DNA of 64,000 nt from Fagopyrum homotropicum (Eukaryota > Streptophyta > Magnoliopsida > Caryophyllales > Polygonaceae). The notes under the pieces were generated by a model. It had not been told where the DNA came from. It saw only the letters and a program-made list of their open reading frames with translations, and searched no databases. The stretch is from contig BSWB01000003.1 in NCBI GenBank assembly GCA_033239125.1, positions 27,977,001-28,041,000 on the forward strand. Direction: 5' to 3'. The position numbers were made by a program, and so were the translations under genes. Positions 19,642 through 30,700 of this stretch are shown here, in pieces; the stretch's first letter is position 1, and each line of letters starts with the position of its first letter.

Positions 19642-21273
19642 TGTTCGCTCAAAAAGTGTGTGCGTCAAAGTCTTAAATTTATATCTAGAACTCAAAACAA
19701 AGCGAACCCGTAGTGTACGGATCGGCTGTAGTGAGGTATGAATTCCAGAGTCGAACTCAGGGATTTGGTGAGAATAAATTCAATTCCAATTATCTAGCGA
19801 AAATGCAACAAGCTTTTGTGATCAAATAAGAGTAAAATGATTCCAAGGATTCAAGTATCCGATTTCGGCTTTTGATTCAAGACACTTCTATAGATATAGG
19901 ACAGAGTTTATATTGCCAAGATTAAATGTTCAAAGGTAGATATCGTACGGTGAAGTTCCGAACCTATATAACTAATCTAAAGGTTCTCTCTATAAGGGTT
20001 GTTGAGGCTGCAATATAGAAAGATCTAAAGACAAGAATTATGTTCACACTAACTATCTAGAACTCCAGGATATGACTCTCCAAAGTAAAGATTAGAAAGC
20101 ACACTTAGAATCTTAATAAAGGATGTTGAGTCTCTATATTACCCAAATCTTACAACCTTAATCTATTAAATGTAGAATCAAGTTTGAAATCTCTTCATAC
20201 ACTTTATTAGAGGTTAAAAAGGTTAATCAATGTTGGGATTTAGGCAAGGATTAGTTTTGGTTAAGGATTGATTCAATTAAAGTTCGTCAGAGGAATAAAT
20301 CGGGCTGTTCATAAGAAAATCGGCCAATTTACTTCAAGAACACACCGATTTTTCTGTTGTCGCAAAACTAAAATCTAAACTCCCAGGGTCCTAATGTTTG
20401 AATGAGTTCAGTCTATCATCATCTAAGCCTTAATCATCAACTATTCTCCCCAGAATCACAATGGTTTTAGTCAACCATTTTCAAAATCAAATCAAATTAA
20501 AGATTGAGTGAAATATCGCAAAGAAAACCGAATCTTGAATAAAAATTCAATAACCTTCAAATCTGTAAACAATCGTCAAAACAAATCAATGTATCTCTTA
20601 AGTAACTCAAATTCGTGTTCTAAAGGCACATTTACTTCAATGGATAAAGAAATCTCACAAACAAGAATCAAGATTGGCTTCCCGGCAAAAAGTCCTTCAA
20701 TCCTTCTCCAAGAATCTCCAATCTCTCTCAAACGTGTAAAGATTTCCCGTTGCCGCCTCCTCGTTTTTGTTCCTAGGGTTCTCACCTATAGTTTCTTGTA
20801 AATGGGCCGTTTGGCAAAACTCTCCTCTAGCCCAAAAGAATTGGGCTTTGAGTCGTCTTTTCATTTGGCCGAAAAACGAAGGAAATCGACCCAGTCGATT
20901 TATACACAAAACCGTTCGATTTCTAGGGTAGAAAATCGTCCGATTTATATGCATATTGGCACGATTTTCTTCAACAGAAATTGCTCTTCTTTTGGCTCGT
21001 CTTCTATGCTTCTCCTTTGCAATTCCTTAACTCTTTATGATCCCTTTAAGACTCCTTTAGCTTCCTTAACATCCTTAGATGCTCCTTGCCCCGCTTTTGC
21101 TTTCAATTCCACTCCATTTACCTATAATTCACCAAAAACTCGTGTAGACCTCTATTTCCGACAATTGATTGAATAGAACATAAAAGGTACACAAAATCTC
21201 TCTAATTGCAAGGTAAACTGAGATAATCTTCTACAATATGCATGAATATGATGGTACATAATTCATGTCATCA
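19642..21273 (-). repeat. LTR-c, Athila-type, minus strand, complete
   Basis: On the minus strand it runs from TGATGACATG (21273) to GAGCGAACA (19642), 1632 bp. It carries the GGTCTACAC box and two AATCGG/CCGATT motif clusters at 20886-20960 and 20296-20356. Its inner 1.06 kb is repeated in the opposite orientation as LTR-b. ORFs inside it are not credible genes. Confidence 0.75.
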
Positions 21274-21314
21274 TAACACCAGCGTGCGTGCAAATTTCAG
21301 AGTATTGAACACAA
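21274..21314 (-). repeat. Remnant of an LTR 3' end
   Basis: Forty-one bases containing AGCGTGCGTGCAAAT and CAGAGTATTGAACACA. Both resemble minus-strand LTR 3' sequence seen at 22440-22480 and, in complement, at 24125-24160, but with the intervening bases deleted. Confidence 0.4.
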
Positions 21315-22377
21315 GGATTGAAGGACTTTTTGCCGGGAAGCCAATCTTGATTCTTGTTTGTGAGATTTCTTTATCCAATGAAGTAATTGTGCCTTATGAA
21401 CACGAATTTGAGTTACTTAAGAGATACATTGATTTGTTTTGACGATTGTTTACAAATTTGAAGGTTATTGAATTTTTATTCAAGATTCGGTTTTCTTTGC
21501 GATATTTCACTCAATCTTTAATTTGATTCGATTTTGAAAATGGTTGGCTAAAACCCTTGTGATTCTGGGGAGAATAGTTGATGATTAAGGCTTAGATGAT
21601 GATAGACTGAACTCATTCAAACATGAGGACCCTGAGAGTTTAGATTTTAGTTTTGCGACAACAGGAAAGTCGGTTTGTTCTTGAAGTAAATCGGCCGATT
21701 TTCTTATGAACAGCCCGATTTATTCCTTTGACGAACTTTAATTGAATCAATCCTTAACCAAAACTAATCCTTGCCTAAATCCCAACATTGATTAACCTTT
21801 TTAACCTCTAATAAAGTGTATGAAGAGATTTCAAACTTGATTCTACATTTAATAGATTAAGGTTGTAAGATTTGGGTAATAAAGAGACTCAACATCCTTT
21901 ATTAAGATTCTAAGTGTGCTTTCTAATCTTTACTTTGGAGAGTCATATCCTGGAGTTCTAGATAGTTAGTGTGAACATAATTCTTGTCTTTAGATCTTTC
22001 TATATTGTAGCCTCAACAACCCTTATAGAGAGAACCTTTAGATTAGTTATATAGGTTTCGGAACTTCACCGTACGATATCTACCTTTGAACATTTAATCT
22101 TGGCAATATAAACTCTGTCCTATATCTATAGAAGTGTCTTGAATCAAAAGCCGAAATCAGATACTTGAATCCTTGGAATCATTTTACTCTTATTTGATCA
22201 CAAAAGCTTGTTGCATTTTCGCTAGATAATTGGAATTGAATTTATTCTCACCAAATCCCTGAGTTCGACTCTGGAATTCTTACCTCACTACAGCCGATCC
22301 GTACACTGCGGGTTCGCTTTGCTTTGAGTTCTAGATATAAATTTAAGACTTTGACGCACACACCTTTTGAGCGAACA
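21315..22377 (+). repeat. LTR-b, 5'-truncated Athila-type LTR, inverted copy of LTR-c
   Basis: The reverse complement of 19642-20703 with few differences, for example GGCCGATTT here against GGCCAATTT in LTR-c. It lacks the first 570 bp of the LTR. It ends GAGCGAACA and keeps AGTTTT, the bases before a primer site, but the primer site is gone and the sequence passes straight into LTR-a on the other strand. Confidence 0.8.
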
Positions 22378-22382
22378 AGTTT

Positions 22383-23961
22383 TAAATTTATAAAACTAGA
22401 ATCAAGCAAGCGAACCCGCAGTGTACGGATTGGCGTAGATTAGCAAGTATTCCAGAGTATCGAACACAGGGATTTGGAGGGAACAAATTAGTTGTAAAGT
22501 TGTCAAGCAAGTAAAAGGGTTAAGCTTTGCAAATATATTGGGAAAACAACAACCCTAAAGATCCAGGTATCTAATTGTGGCAATCGATTCAAGATATACT
22601 AAAGAACTAAGGACAGAGTTAAGAGTTGCAAATGTATGCTAAGGTAAAGCAATGTAGGGTGAAGTTCCAAGGCTTTATATGACTTATCTAGAAATACTCT
22701 ATATAAAGGTTGTTGAGGCTTCAGTATAGAAAGGATCTAAAGACAAGAATTCATCTCAAATACCCAAACTTGTGACCCAAGGATCAAGACTAACTAAACC
22801 GATTAAGGTTGTGACACTCGAAATCGAAGTAGAGGTTGTTGAGGCTTCACTACTACCTAGAAAAGGCAAGCCAAAACTAAGTTAAAGCTAATATTTAACC
22901 TTGGATCAAAGTAATAGCAATATTCGTAAACTGGTGTAAATCACGGGTAGATCTTGAGAATCACGGCCGTGGAAACCTAAGAGCAAGCCGTGATTTAGGG
23001 TGTCGACGATATTTCTCTAACTCTCAGGGTCCAATCAATTTACGATCGATCTATCATTATCTAAGCCACAACTATCAACCCTTCACCTTAGAATTGCTAA
23101 AGGGTTTTAGCCAATAATCATCATTATGATATCAATAATCAAATATGAAAGGGAGAAAATGTAAAACCTTGAAATCTCAATAATAAACTCAAAACAAATG
23201 TCAATCAAACACAATAATCGCAAACCGCGTTCAATGGATGTAGAATCAAAGGAACAGAAAAACCTCACAAAATTTCTAGGGACAATGAAGAACGGGATGT
23301 CAATCCGCCTTCAAATGTAAACCCTAAGATCTTCCAACTCCAAAAATAGGAAAGTGCGTCCTTCCTCAAATCTTCCCTGTACGCAATAAAATCTTCAAGC
23401 CTCCCTCTCTTTGGGGATCCAAATCCTGGGGTTGTCACCGTCCGCTCTTCAATGTTGAAGGCTATCGAATATTTGTAGGGATAAATCTAGGGTTTAACGA
23501 TGAAACCCTAAATATTTGGGCTGAAAAGAAGTCGAGACGTTTGTATCAGAAAATACTCTGGGCCGCGTCAGCATGTATCAGAGAATACTTTGGACCGCGT
23601 CTGACGGTATCAGAGAATACTTTGGGTCGCGTCATAAGGTATCAACAAATACTTTGGTGCGTCAGAAGGTATCATAAGATACTTTGGGCCGCGTCAGACG
23701 GTATCAGAAGATACTTTGGCCGCGTCAGACTTCCTTTTATTGCTCCTTTTTGTCCCACTTCAAGGCTTAATCCTTAAATATGCTATTTCTTCCATAATTC
23801 GCTAAATTACCTACAAATGAAATAAAACTCTGTGTAGACCTCTATTCTTGCAAAGTAGGTGAATATAACCATAAATGCCATGAATGTATGTCTATGCATG
23901 CAAAATAAAGGAAAATCTATATAAATACATGCCTAAAAGTAGGTCATAATTCATGTCATCA
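22383..23961 (-). repeat. LTR-a, Athila-type, minus strand, 3' end missing
   Basis: On the minus strand it starts TGATGACATGAATTATG at 23961 and runs to about 22383, where the last bases of a normal LTR are missing. It has a CACGG/CCGTG cluster at 22934-23002. In the place where other LTRs carry their first motif cluster it has a six-copy 32-bp minisatellite. Confidence 0.75.
23543..23732. repeat. Six-copy 32-bp minisatellite inside LTR-a
   Basis: Copies start at 23543, 23575, 23607, 23639, 23669 and 23701. The consensus runs GTATCAGAGAATACTTTGGG and then CCGCGTCAGACG. Each copy contains GTATC and, in some copies, its exact complement GATAC four bases later. Period 32, with one copy of 30. 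No unique spacers lie between copies. Confidence 0.9.
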
Positions 23962-24162
23962 ATTGTTGTTTTCCCAATATTTGCAAAACTTCTATATTTT
24001 TGATTGCTTGATTACTTGAAACTGATTCTGTTTCACCAAATCCCTGAATTTGATACTCTGGAATACTTGCTTATCTACGCTGATCCGTACACCGCGGGTT
24101 TGCTTGCTTTTGTTTTAGTTTTATAATTAAAACTTATTTGCACGCACGCTTTGACGCGAACA
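23962..24162 (+). repeat. LTR2, terminal part after the interruption
   Basis: Continues the LTR2 alignment: TTGTTTTCCCAATATTTGC, then CTCTGGAATACTTGC, GATCCGTACAC, and GCGAACA at the end. A primer site follows. Confidence 0.75.
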
Positions 24163-24168
24163 AGTTTT

Positions 24169-24185
24169 TGGTGCCGTTGCCGGGG
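24169..24185 (+). promoter_or_regulatory. Primer-binding site of the LTR2 element (first copy)
   Basis: TGGTGCCGTTGCCGGGG, one mismatch (T for C) from the tRNA-Asp type site TGGCGCCGTTGCCGGGG found after LTR3, LTR4 and every array LTR. Confidence 0.8.
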
Positions 24186-24305
24186 ACTGTTGTTGCTTTT
24201 TCTATTGATCTTTCTACTTGAGCGTTCTTGCAGATTTGTGTTTTTAGGTACATTTGAAGTTCTCGTTCCGGCAATGTAACAGAGTTTCGCCAAAGAACAA
24301 GTTTT

Positions 24306-24322
24306 TGGCACTGTTGCCGGGG
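24306..24322 (+). promoter_or_regulatory. Second primer-site-like sequence in the LTR2 element
   Basis: TGGCACTGTTGCCGGGG, 137 bp after the first, followed by the usual downstream context TTGGTCTAGACC. The segment between the two resembles the gag leader, so the leader appears partly duplicated. Confidence 0.75.
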
Positions 24323-24425
24323 ATTTGGTCTAGACCAATTCTGGTTTTCGGTTGTCGAGCATGGGAGCTTTGCTCTTGTTATTTGATATCTCTTTGTGAG
24401 TGATTTTTGCAAATTCTTTAGGTAT

Positions 24426-25449
24426 ATGCGAAAGACTAGATCTACAAAAGATCTAGTTCCTTTTGATCCAGAACTTGAGAAAATTTTGAGAAGAAAGTTG
24501 AAGGAGAAAAAGATGGCTGAAAACAATGAGAGAAACATCCAAGCTGAATTGGATGAAGCTTAACTTCAACTTAAGTTGAGTTAGAAAGCTTGTTTGGACA
24601 AGTTAATGAGTCTTCAATTTCAAATTGATGAACTCAAAGCTATGATGTTGGACATGAAGTTGGAGCTGAATGACGCCAAGAAGAAGAAGGTCAAGAAACC
24701 AACTAAGTCCATTAGAGTTGAATCATCCGACCATGAGGATGAGGATATGCCACCACTTGAGGGTATTGATCCGGTGATTCATCCCGTTCATAACAACCCG
24801 ATACCACCGGTTGTTCCTCGCATTCCCGCTGGAGATGTGAGAGTTGCTAATGGAGGGGATGAACCACGAACTCTAGGGCAAAGGATGGATCCAATTCAGC
24901 AACTACGCCATCCAGGTGTGAATTTCGGAGTTGAGGACATCCAGGAATTCAGTTTTAGCCCGCAAGTTATAATTATGGTTCGCCAAAGTCAATTTGGTGG
25001 AACTAGCGCTGAATCTCCACACCAACATTTGCAGAATTTTGAGATTCTCATGGAGACATTGAAGCCGAAGAGGGCTACTAACAACAACTACAAGATCAAG
25101 CCATTCTTCTTCTCTTTGAAGGACAAGGCTCTATCTTGGTATCAAGCTCTTCCACCTGGAAAGCTTACCACATGGGTGGATCTATCTTCGGAATTCCTCA
25201 CCAAGTTCTTTCCGCCATCCAAAACGGCGGAGTTGAGAGGTAAGATTAATGCATTTTCTATGAAAGCTAACGAAAGTTTGTTTCAATCATGGGAAAGATT
25301 TCAGGACCTCTTATTGGATTGCCCACACCATGGCATTTCAAAGCTGGAGTTATTGGAGATTTACTACAAGGGGTTGGATGTGGACACAATTCAACCTCCA
25401 ATATCTCTCTTGTGGTACATTCATGGATATGAGAGAGGATGACGCTTGG
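24426..25449 (+). pseudogene. gag: Athila-type gag remnant of the LTR2 element
   Basis: ATG 24426 opens MRKTRSTKDLVPFDPE, matching the starts of the two other gags (27329, 30701). In-frame stops lie at 24561-24563 and 24582-24584. From 24594 a 282-aa open stretch carries the gag core: TLGQRMDP, FGGTSAESPHQHLQNFEILMET, FFFSLKDKALSWYQ, FFPPSKTAELRGKINAF and LLDCPHHGISKLELLEIYYKG. A frame break occurs at about 25400. The following sequence in another frame still reads as gag until LTR3 cuts it at 25450. Gag would be the structural particle protein; this copy is dead. Confidence 0.85.
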
Positions 25450-27198
25450 TGATAGCATGTATTATAGTCTATATTTTGGGACTTTTTTAGACGTTTTATC
25501 TTAAATAATCTACAGGTTTGGATGTATATTATGTGATTATGTTGTCGTTTCATCTACCTTTACGGGAATCGAGGTCTACACCAAGTTACGTTATAATCAT
25601 AGGTAAATTGGCACGTTTTGGACTAAAATGGAGCTAAGGAGTCATAGGAGCTACATTTTGGAGCTTAAAAGAGAACTCAAGAAGCAAGGAATTAATAAAG
25701 AAGATTTACTTTGGACCAGATTTGAGAGATTTCACATTCAGGTGAGATTCACCTCGGTCAGCTACAATGTCACCTTGACCGAGGTGATCTTGGGGAGCGT
25801 CCCGACCGAGGCGAACACCCTGGCGCGGCGAGATCATATCTTTTGGCTAAGATCTTTTATTTTTGGAAGGAAGAAATCTTATATTTTTGGGCTGGATTTC
25901 TGGAAGGAAGATCATATATTTGGGAGATCTATTTTAGAGATATGGATATATTTTATAGGAAATTATGTTTTTAAGATATTATTATCTTTGGAAGATAATT
26001 CTCCTATATAAAGGGTTGGATTTTCCACAATTCAACCATCTTTGGATCATTGATGAGGCTGCAGTTAGGAGATTTCCTGGAAGTTTTGAAGGAAGCCTTG
26101 AAGATTGAAGGACGGAAGATTGATAGCTTTGAGATAGCTTTTGAGGGAGTTTGTATGATTTTCTTAGATTCCTTTGGTTTTATTGTCTTGTTGGATTTGT
26201 GATCCAAGGAACGCTGATTTGTTTGATAGTTGATTCAGTTATTGAAACCTTGTTCTTAAGGTTTTTGTGTTCAAATATTCATTACCTTCTCATATTTTTG
26301 ATTATTGTTATCATGATGATGAGTGGCTAATTTCTTTGTGCGATTCTAGGGTGATTGGATGAAAGTTGTGGGAAAGACAATGATAGAATGATCTTAATCC
26401 CAGTAGGACCTTGAAAGTTCGAGTCTTTAACCTTAACCCTAGAGTACCTCGCTCAGTCGATGAACATCTCGGCCGGGGTGGAACTTGATTGACCGAGGTT
26501 ACCTTTTCTGATCCGAAACTTAGAGTTAAGTGTTAGAGTTTGCCAAATCCTATTCTTATTATACCCTTTCCTGGTTCAATGCAAGCCTAGGATGAGACTT
26601 ACCCGGTGATTCCTCAATTTGTTTACCCAAGATCGTAAGTATAGGTAATAAAGGTTTATCCTTTATTGGGGTTTGAGTGTGCCTTCATCCCATCTTTCTG
26701 AGTTAGCCTGAGACTTACCCGGTAAAGGTTGATTCGATTACCTTAGTTGATGTGTTGGTTTGAGATTATAGTTCCTTTCCTTAGTACCTTGAGACTTACC
26801 TGGTAATAGGAACTTTTGTTTGGGATAGTGAGTAGTGAGTCTTACCCGGTAATCATTCCCATTTTAGAAACATCTTCCCTTTGCAAAACCTCAGCTTTGT
26901 CCGCTTTATCTTGAGATCTTGAGTCTGAACCACAACTAGATGCTTTAATCCCTAGAATGTGCATATTCCCCTTATTTGACCTTATTATCATCTTTTGATT
27001 GCTTTAATCACTTTTGTGGTTATTAGTTGCATTGACAACCTCTACTTGGTTAGGTTTCACCTAAGTCCTTGAGATCGACACCCTGGAATTCTTGCTTTTT
27101 ACTATAATTGATCCGTACACTACGGGTTCGCATCCTTGTTTTAAGCATATTTCTTTGGATATAAATTTAAAGCTTGCACACACCATTTGGAGCAAAGA
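25450..27198 (+). repeat. LTR3, Athila-type, complete
   Basis: TGATAGCATG at the start; the end lies just before the primer site (GCAAAGA, where relatives have GCGAACA, so the terminal CA is mutated). 1749 bp. It has the GGTCTACACC box, TATA box 26005-26012, several GAGACTTACCCGGT repeats between 26596 and 26850, and CTCGG/CCGAG motif clusters at 25752-25812 and 26437-26500. It interrupts the LTR2 element's gag. CTTGG (25445-25449) is the predicted target duplication. Confidence 0.88.
26005..26012 (+). promoter_or_regulatory. Candidate TATA box of LTR3
   Basis: TATATAAA 555 bp into the LTR, at the same alignment position as in LTR1. Confidence 0.6.
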
Positions 27199-27204
27199 AG
27201 TTTT

Positions 27205-27221
27205 TGGCGCCGTTGCCGGGG
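27205..27221 (+). promoter_or_regulatory. Primer-binding site of the LTR3 element, tRNA-Asp type
   Basis: TGGCGCCGTTGCCGGGG, complementary to the 3' end of plant tRNA-Asp including CCA. This is the site characteristic of Athila-type elements. Confidence 0.92.
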
Positions 27222-27328
27222 ACTTGGTCTAGACCGAGCCGGTTGCGGTTGTCTTTCGGGGCAATTGCCCCTGTTGCTACTAACCACTCTACTTGAGTGA
27301 CTTTCGCAGGTTCTTTCTGTTTAGGTTT

Positions 27329-28734
27329 ATGCGAAGAACCCGTGCTGGGAAGGAAATTGTTCCTTACAATCCTGAACCAGAGAAGACATACAAAAGAAGC
27401 TTGAAAGAAGCTAAAATGGCCAACCAAGACAGTCGCGACCTTGAGGCCGAATTGAAGGAGGCGATCGAACAACTGCGCCTCAATAGGGAAGAAGTGCAGC
27501 GCGAAAGGGAACAAACTCGCACCAGAATTACAGAGATTGAAGCAGATATGGTTGATCTACGAGCCCAGATTCTGCATCGACCGAGGCAGGACCCAGTCCC
27601 AGTTGCCACGGCCGAGATACATCCATCTCGGATGCCTGTCCGAGATGTTCTTTTTGCAGGAATTCCACAAACCCTAGGACAGAGGATGAACCCAAACCAG
27701 CAAGTAAGGCGTCCAGGAGTCAACCTAGGTGATCCAGCGGAGCATGATTTTGAACTTCGACCACAAGTTCTTTCCATGATCCGCCAATGCCAATTTGGAC
27801 GTTTAGAGAGGGAGTCTCCGCATCAACATTTGCAAAACTACGAGATTTTGATGGAGACCTTGAGACCTTCAAGGCTGGAAAATAATAATTACAAGCTAAG
27901 GCCTTTTTACTTTTCTTTGAAGGACAGGGCACTTACTTTGTATCAGTCTCTTCCTCCCGAAAAGATCAACACTTGTGAGGAGATGACGACGAAGTTCTTA
28001 ACAAACGTCTTTCCCCCCTCCAAAACCGCTGAAATGAGAGGGAAGATTAATGCATTCATCATGAAGGACAAGGAGAGTTTGTCCAAGTCATGGGAGAGAT
28101 TTAAAGATGTTCTCTTGGATTGCCCACATCATGGGATTCCAAAGATAGAATTGTTGGAGATATACTTCAAGGGATTGGATGGAACTATCCAATTCAATCT
28201 TCAACTACTCTATGCCGGCACATACATGGACATGCAAATTGATGAAGCTTGGGAGTTCATTGAGAAACAAGCTCTGCACATGGAGAAATACTCCCACCAA
28301 GGAGCTGAAAATGGAGTTAAGAGAGTTTATTTCCAAGAAGCTCCATCAAATGATAATCAACTCATTTCCCTTAAGAATGATGTGAAGCAATTGAAGGACC
28401 TTTTGGTTGCGCACACAAAGAAGGAAGAAGGAGGATATCAAGGTTCAAGGAACAACAATCAAGGGCCCAGGAACAACAATTACAACAACAATAGAGGCTT
28501 CAATAACAACAATTGGAGATCTAACAATCAAAATTCGGGTAACCCTTATTTTAATTCAAATTCTAATAATTCTTCTAACCCTTTCTCTTCTTCTTCTACT
28601 CCATTGAAGAGCCAGGAGCCTGGATCAAGTTCGTCCCAGCCAGAAAAGAAAGATGTAGTGTTGGAGGCCATCTTGATCAAACTCAACGCTATGGAGGTTG
28701 TGAAGAAAGAAATCCTTAAGCTACTTGATGCAGG
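27329..28734 (+). pseudogene. gag: Athila-type gag fused by deletion to the start of RT (LTR3 element)
   Basis: ATG 27329 (MRRTRAGKEIVPYNPEPEK) opens an uninterrupted frame. Residues about 25-90 are a charged coiled-coil-like region. The gag core follows (TLGQRMNPNQQVRRPGVN, ESPHQHLQNYEILMETLRP, LLDCPHHGIPKIELLEIYFKG), then an N/G/S-rich tail (about residues 365-440). At about 28690 the reading becomes VVKKEILKLLDAG, which matches the N-terminal end of RT in the LTR4 element (VVKKEIIKSLDAG at about 33805). Protease and the rest of gag are therefore deleted. LTR4 then cuts the frame at 28735, which makes the ORF read on to a stop at 28807 inside LTR4. Confidence 0.88.
27578..27650. repeat. CTCGG/CCGAG motif cluster inside gag of the LTR3 element
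   Basis: Within coding sequence: ATCGACCGAGG, CACGGCCGAGAT, CATCTCGGATG and GTCCGAGATG in 73 bp. The motif type is that of this element's own LTR clusters. Confidence 0.6.
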
Positions 28735-29061
28735 TGATAACACGATTTATGACTTAGGTTTAGACACTCATTTAGATAGATTTTCCGCTCGTTCATGCAT
28801 GGTCTAGCATTAGTTCACGACATTTGCACTCAAATCATGTATTTTGTCGAGATAGACGTCTACGCGGACTTTTGCTTGCTTTATAGGTATTTTGGGAGAT
28901 TTAGGAGCTTAATCGATGCATTCGAGGGTCGTTCCTCGAGATGACACACTTTCGGACTCATTGGAATGCAAGCTAGGGGGCCAAGGAGGACTCATGGAAC
29001 CTTGTCAACACAAGCCATGCACCAAATCGTGACTCAATGATCCAATGCAAGCTGAGGCATC

Positions 29062-29152
29062 AAAACCACGGTCACTGGCACATCCACGGCCGTGGAATCC
29101 AACCGTGGTTTTTGCCAGACGGTTGTGACAGCTGTGCCACGATCTCATGGCC
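29062..29152. repeat. Palindromic motif cluster 1 of LTR4
   Basis: An outer 9-bp inverted repeat AAACCACGG/CCGTGGTTT encloses the palindrome CCACGGCCGTGG. Further half-sites follow to 29152. Confidence 0.85.
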
Positions 29153-29666
29153 GACTCTAGCAAAGTTGTAGTATAAAAGTGGTCATGCAAGGCTGAAAGA
29201 GGGCATCTTCCATTCTCCCATCATCCACTCTCACTACCATTCTCTCCCATACTCTCAACAAAAAGATTCTCTCAATAGGAAGCTTGGAGGAGAGCTACCA
29301 TTGGAGGAGGAGAGAAGAACACACCATTGCTAGTCTTTGATAAGTTTTGTAGTGAAGATTATCGGAATCGTTTTCTAGGGTTGTAAGAATCGATTAAACC
29401 GTCTTTAGAAGGGTTGTGAGTCTTTCTAATCTCATTTTCAGCTTGGTTTCACTTGCTTCATTTGTTCATCTCTTTCTCTTCATTATCTTGCAAATGGAAG
29501 CCATGATTCTATGTTTGATGATTTCGATTGTTATGATGTATGTTGTAGGCTAAATAGATGCGATTTTAGGGTAAGGAAAAGAGGGTTATGGCTAGGACTA
29601 TGATAGGATGGACTTAGATTCGCCCTTGGATGATTCGTTCACTTGGATAGAGCCACTGTTGGAGTC

Positions 29667-29722
29667 CACGGTTTGTTCTTGCCAGTTCACGGCCGTGGAA
29701 GTGGTAGAACAGCCCGTGGTTT
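29667..29722. repeat. Palindromic motif cluster 2 of LTR4
   Basis: The half-site CCACGG, then 19 nt, the core GGCC inside CACGGCCGTG, then 19 nt, and the half-site CCGTGG. The spacing equals that of the array LTR cluster 2. Confidence 0.85.
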
Positions 29723-30566
29723 GCCTGGTTCGTTTGGTTTGATGGATCTAAGTTCTAGAATGTTAGAATGTTGAAATCCTAGTGTTTGTTGAGTTAAATC
29801 TATCCTAGGGTGACCTAGTGTTAGCAACTAAGTGTTAGAAGAGACCTACCCGGTGATTCTTACTCTTAGATTTCAAAGATGATAAACTCTAGGTAGTGGT
29901 GAGCCTCATAAGCCGCCATTGGACTAAGTGTGCTAGGATAGTTGTTTAGGACTTACCCTTCCGAGACTTACCCGGTGAGGATAGGTTAGATTCCTAGGTG
30001 ACAATCCGGTTTGTGTAGAATTCCATTCCTTAGGCTCTTTGAGACTTACCCGATGATGAGACCTTAGGTACGGACTAGTGGACCATGAGACCTACCCGGT
30101 GATTGATCCCAATCTAGAAACACCCACTCCCAACCTATCATAGTTAATCCAAGGAATGACTAGATAGCTTGAGTCCTATGCCATAACCGGAATTTCCAAC
30201 CCCTAGAATCCGCTTTTCTCTTTTTAATCTCGTATCTCGTGTTTAGCTTGTTTGTTTGTGTTGATTTGTTAGCTTAGTTGATTGTTTATTTCGCATGATT
30301 TGTGATCCTTGACTGATCACCTAAAAACCTCCCAAAAACATTGAGATTTTCATTTCTTTATTTCTTTCTCTTTTCTTAGGCCTAGATCTTCACTAAACTT
30401 AATCACTAATCGAATCAATCTCACCTCAGTCTTTGTGTTCGACCTTGGAATACTATCCCTACTACAAAACGTCCCGTACACTGCGGGTTCGCTAGGAGTT
30501 AGGAGAAATATAACGAGTATAAATTTAAAGCTTTTGCATGCACACGTTCTTACCGTAACAAGTTTT

Positions 30567-30583
30567 TGGCGCCGTTGCCGGGG
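30567..30583 (+). promoter_or_regulatory. Primer-binding site of the LTR4 element, tRNA-Asp type
   Basis: TGGCGCCGTTGCCGGGG, seven bases after the LTR end. Confidence 0.92.
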
Positions 30584-30700
30584 ACTAGGTCTAGATTGAG
30601 TCCTTTTGTGATTGTTTATAGTGTAGCTCTTTCTTGTTGCTTTTGATCTCTTTTTGGTTTGTGTCTTTGCTTTTCAGAACATCTCTCACTCTTTAGGTGT

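Larger units (their letters stand above)
19642..23961 (-). mobile_element. Composite insertion of three LTR pieces inside LTR2
   Basis: LTR2 stops at 19641 and resumes at 23962. The flanks are ATTGC (19637-19641) and ATTGT (23962-23966), a near-perfect 5-bp target duplication. The outer ends are both LTR ends on the minus strand: TGTTCGCTC at left is the complement of a 3' LTR end, and GTCATCA at right is the complement of a 5' LTR start. The block contains no PBS, gag or pol. The two outer LTRs belong to different motif families, so it is a recombinant rather than one simple element. Confidence 0.65.
28735..30560 (+). repeat. LTR4, Athila-type, complete
   Basis: TGATAACACG to CCGTAACA, 1826 bp. 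It is homologous over its length to the array LTR (37031-38857), sharing TGATAACACGATTTATGACT, but clearly diverged. It has the GTCTACGC box, TATA candidate 29172-29178, GAGACYTACCCGGT repeats (29850-30105), and CACGG/CCGTG clusters at 29062-29152 and 29667-29722. It interrupts the LTR3 element. GCAGG (28730-28734) is the predicted target duplication. Confidence 0.9.

Noticed and set aside
20802..21176. 124-codon plus-strand ORF
   Set aside because: Lies antisense within LTR-c and shows no conserved domain.
23543..23732. Possible CRISPR array
   Set aside because: Repeats are contiguous with no unique spacers, lie inside a plant LTR, and have no cas genes.
24169..24185. tRNA-Asp gene
   Set aside because: Only the short stretch complementary to the tRNA 3' end is present, right after an LTR; there is no cloverleaf.
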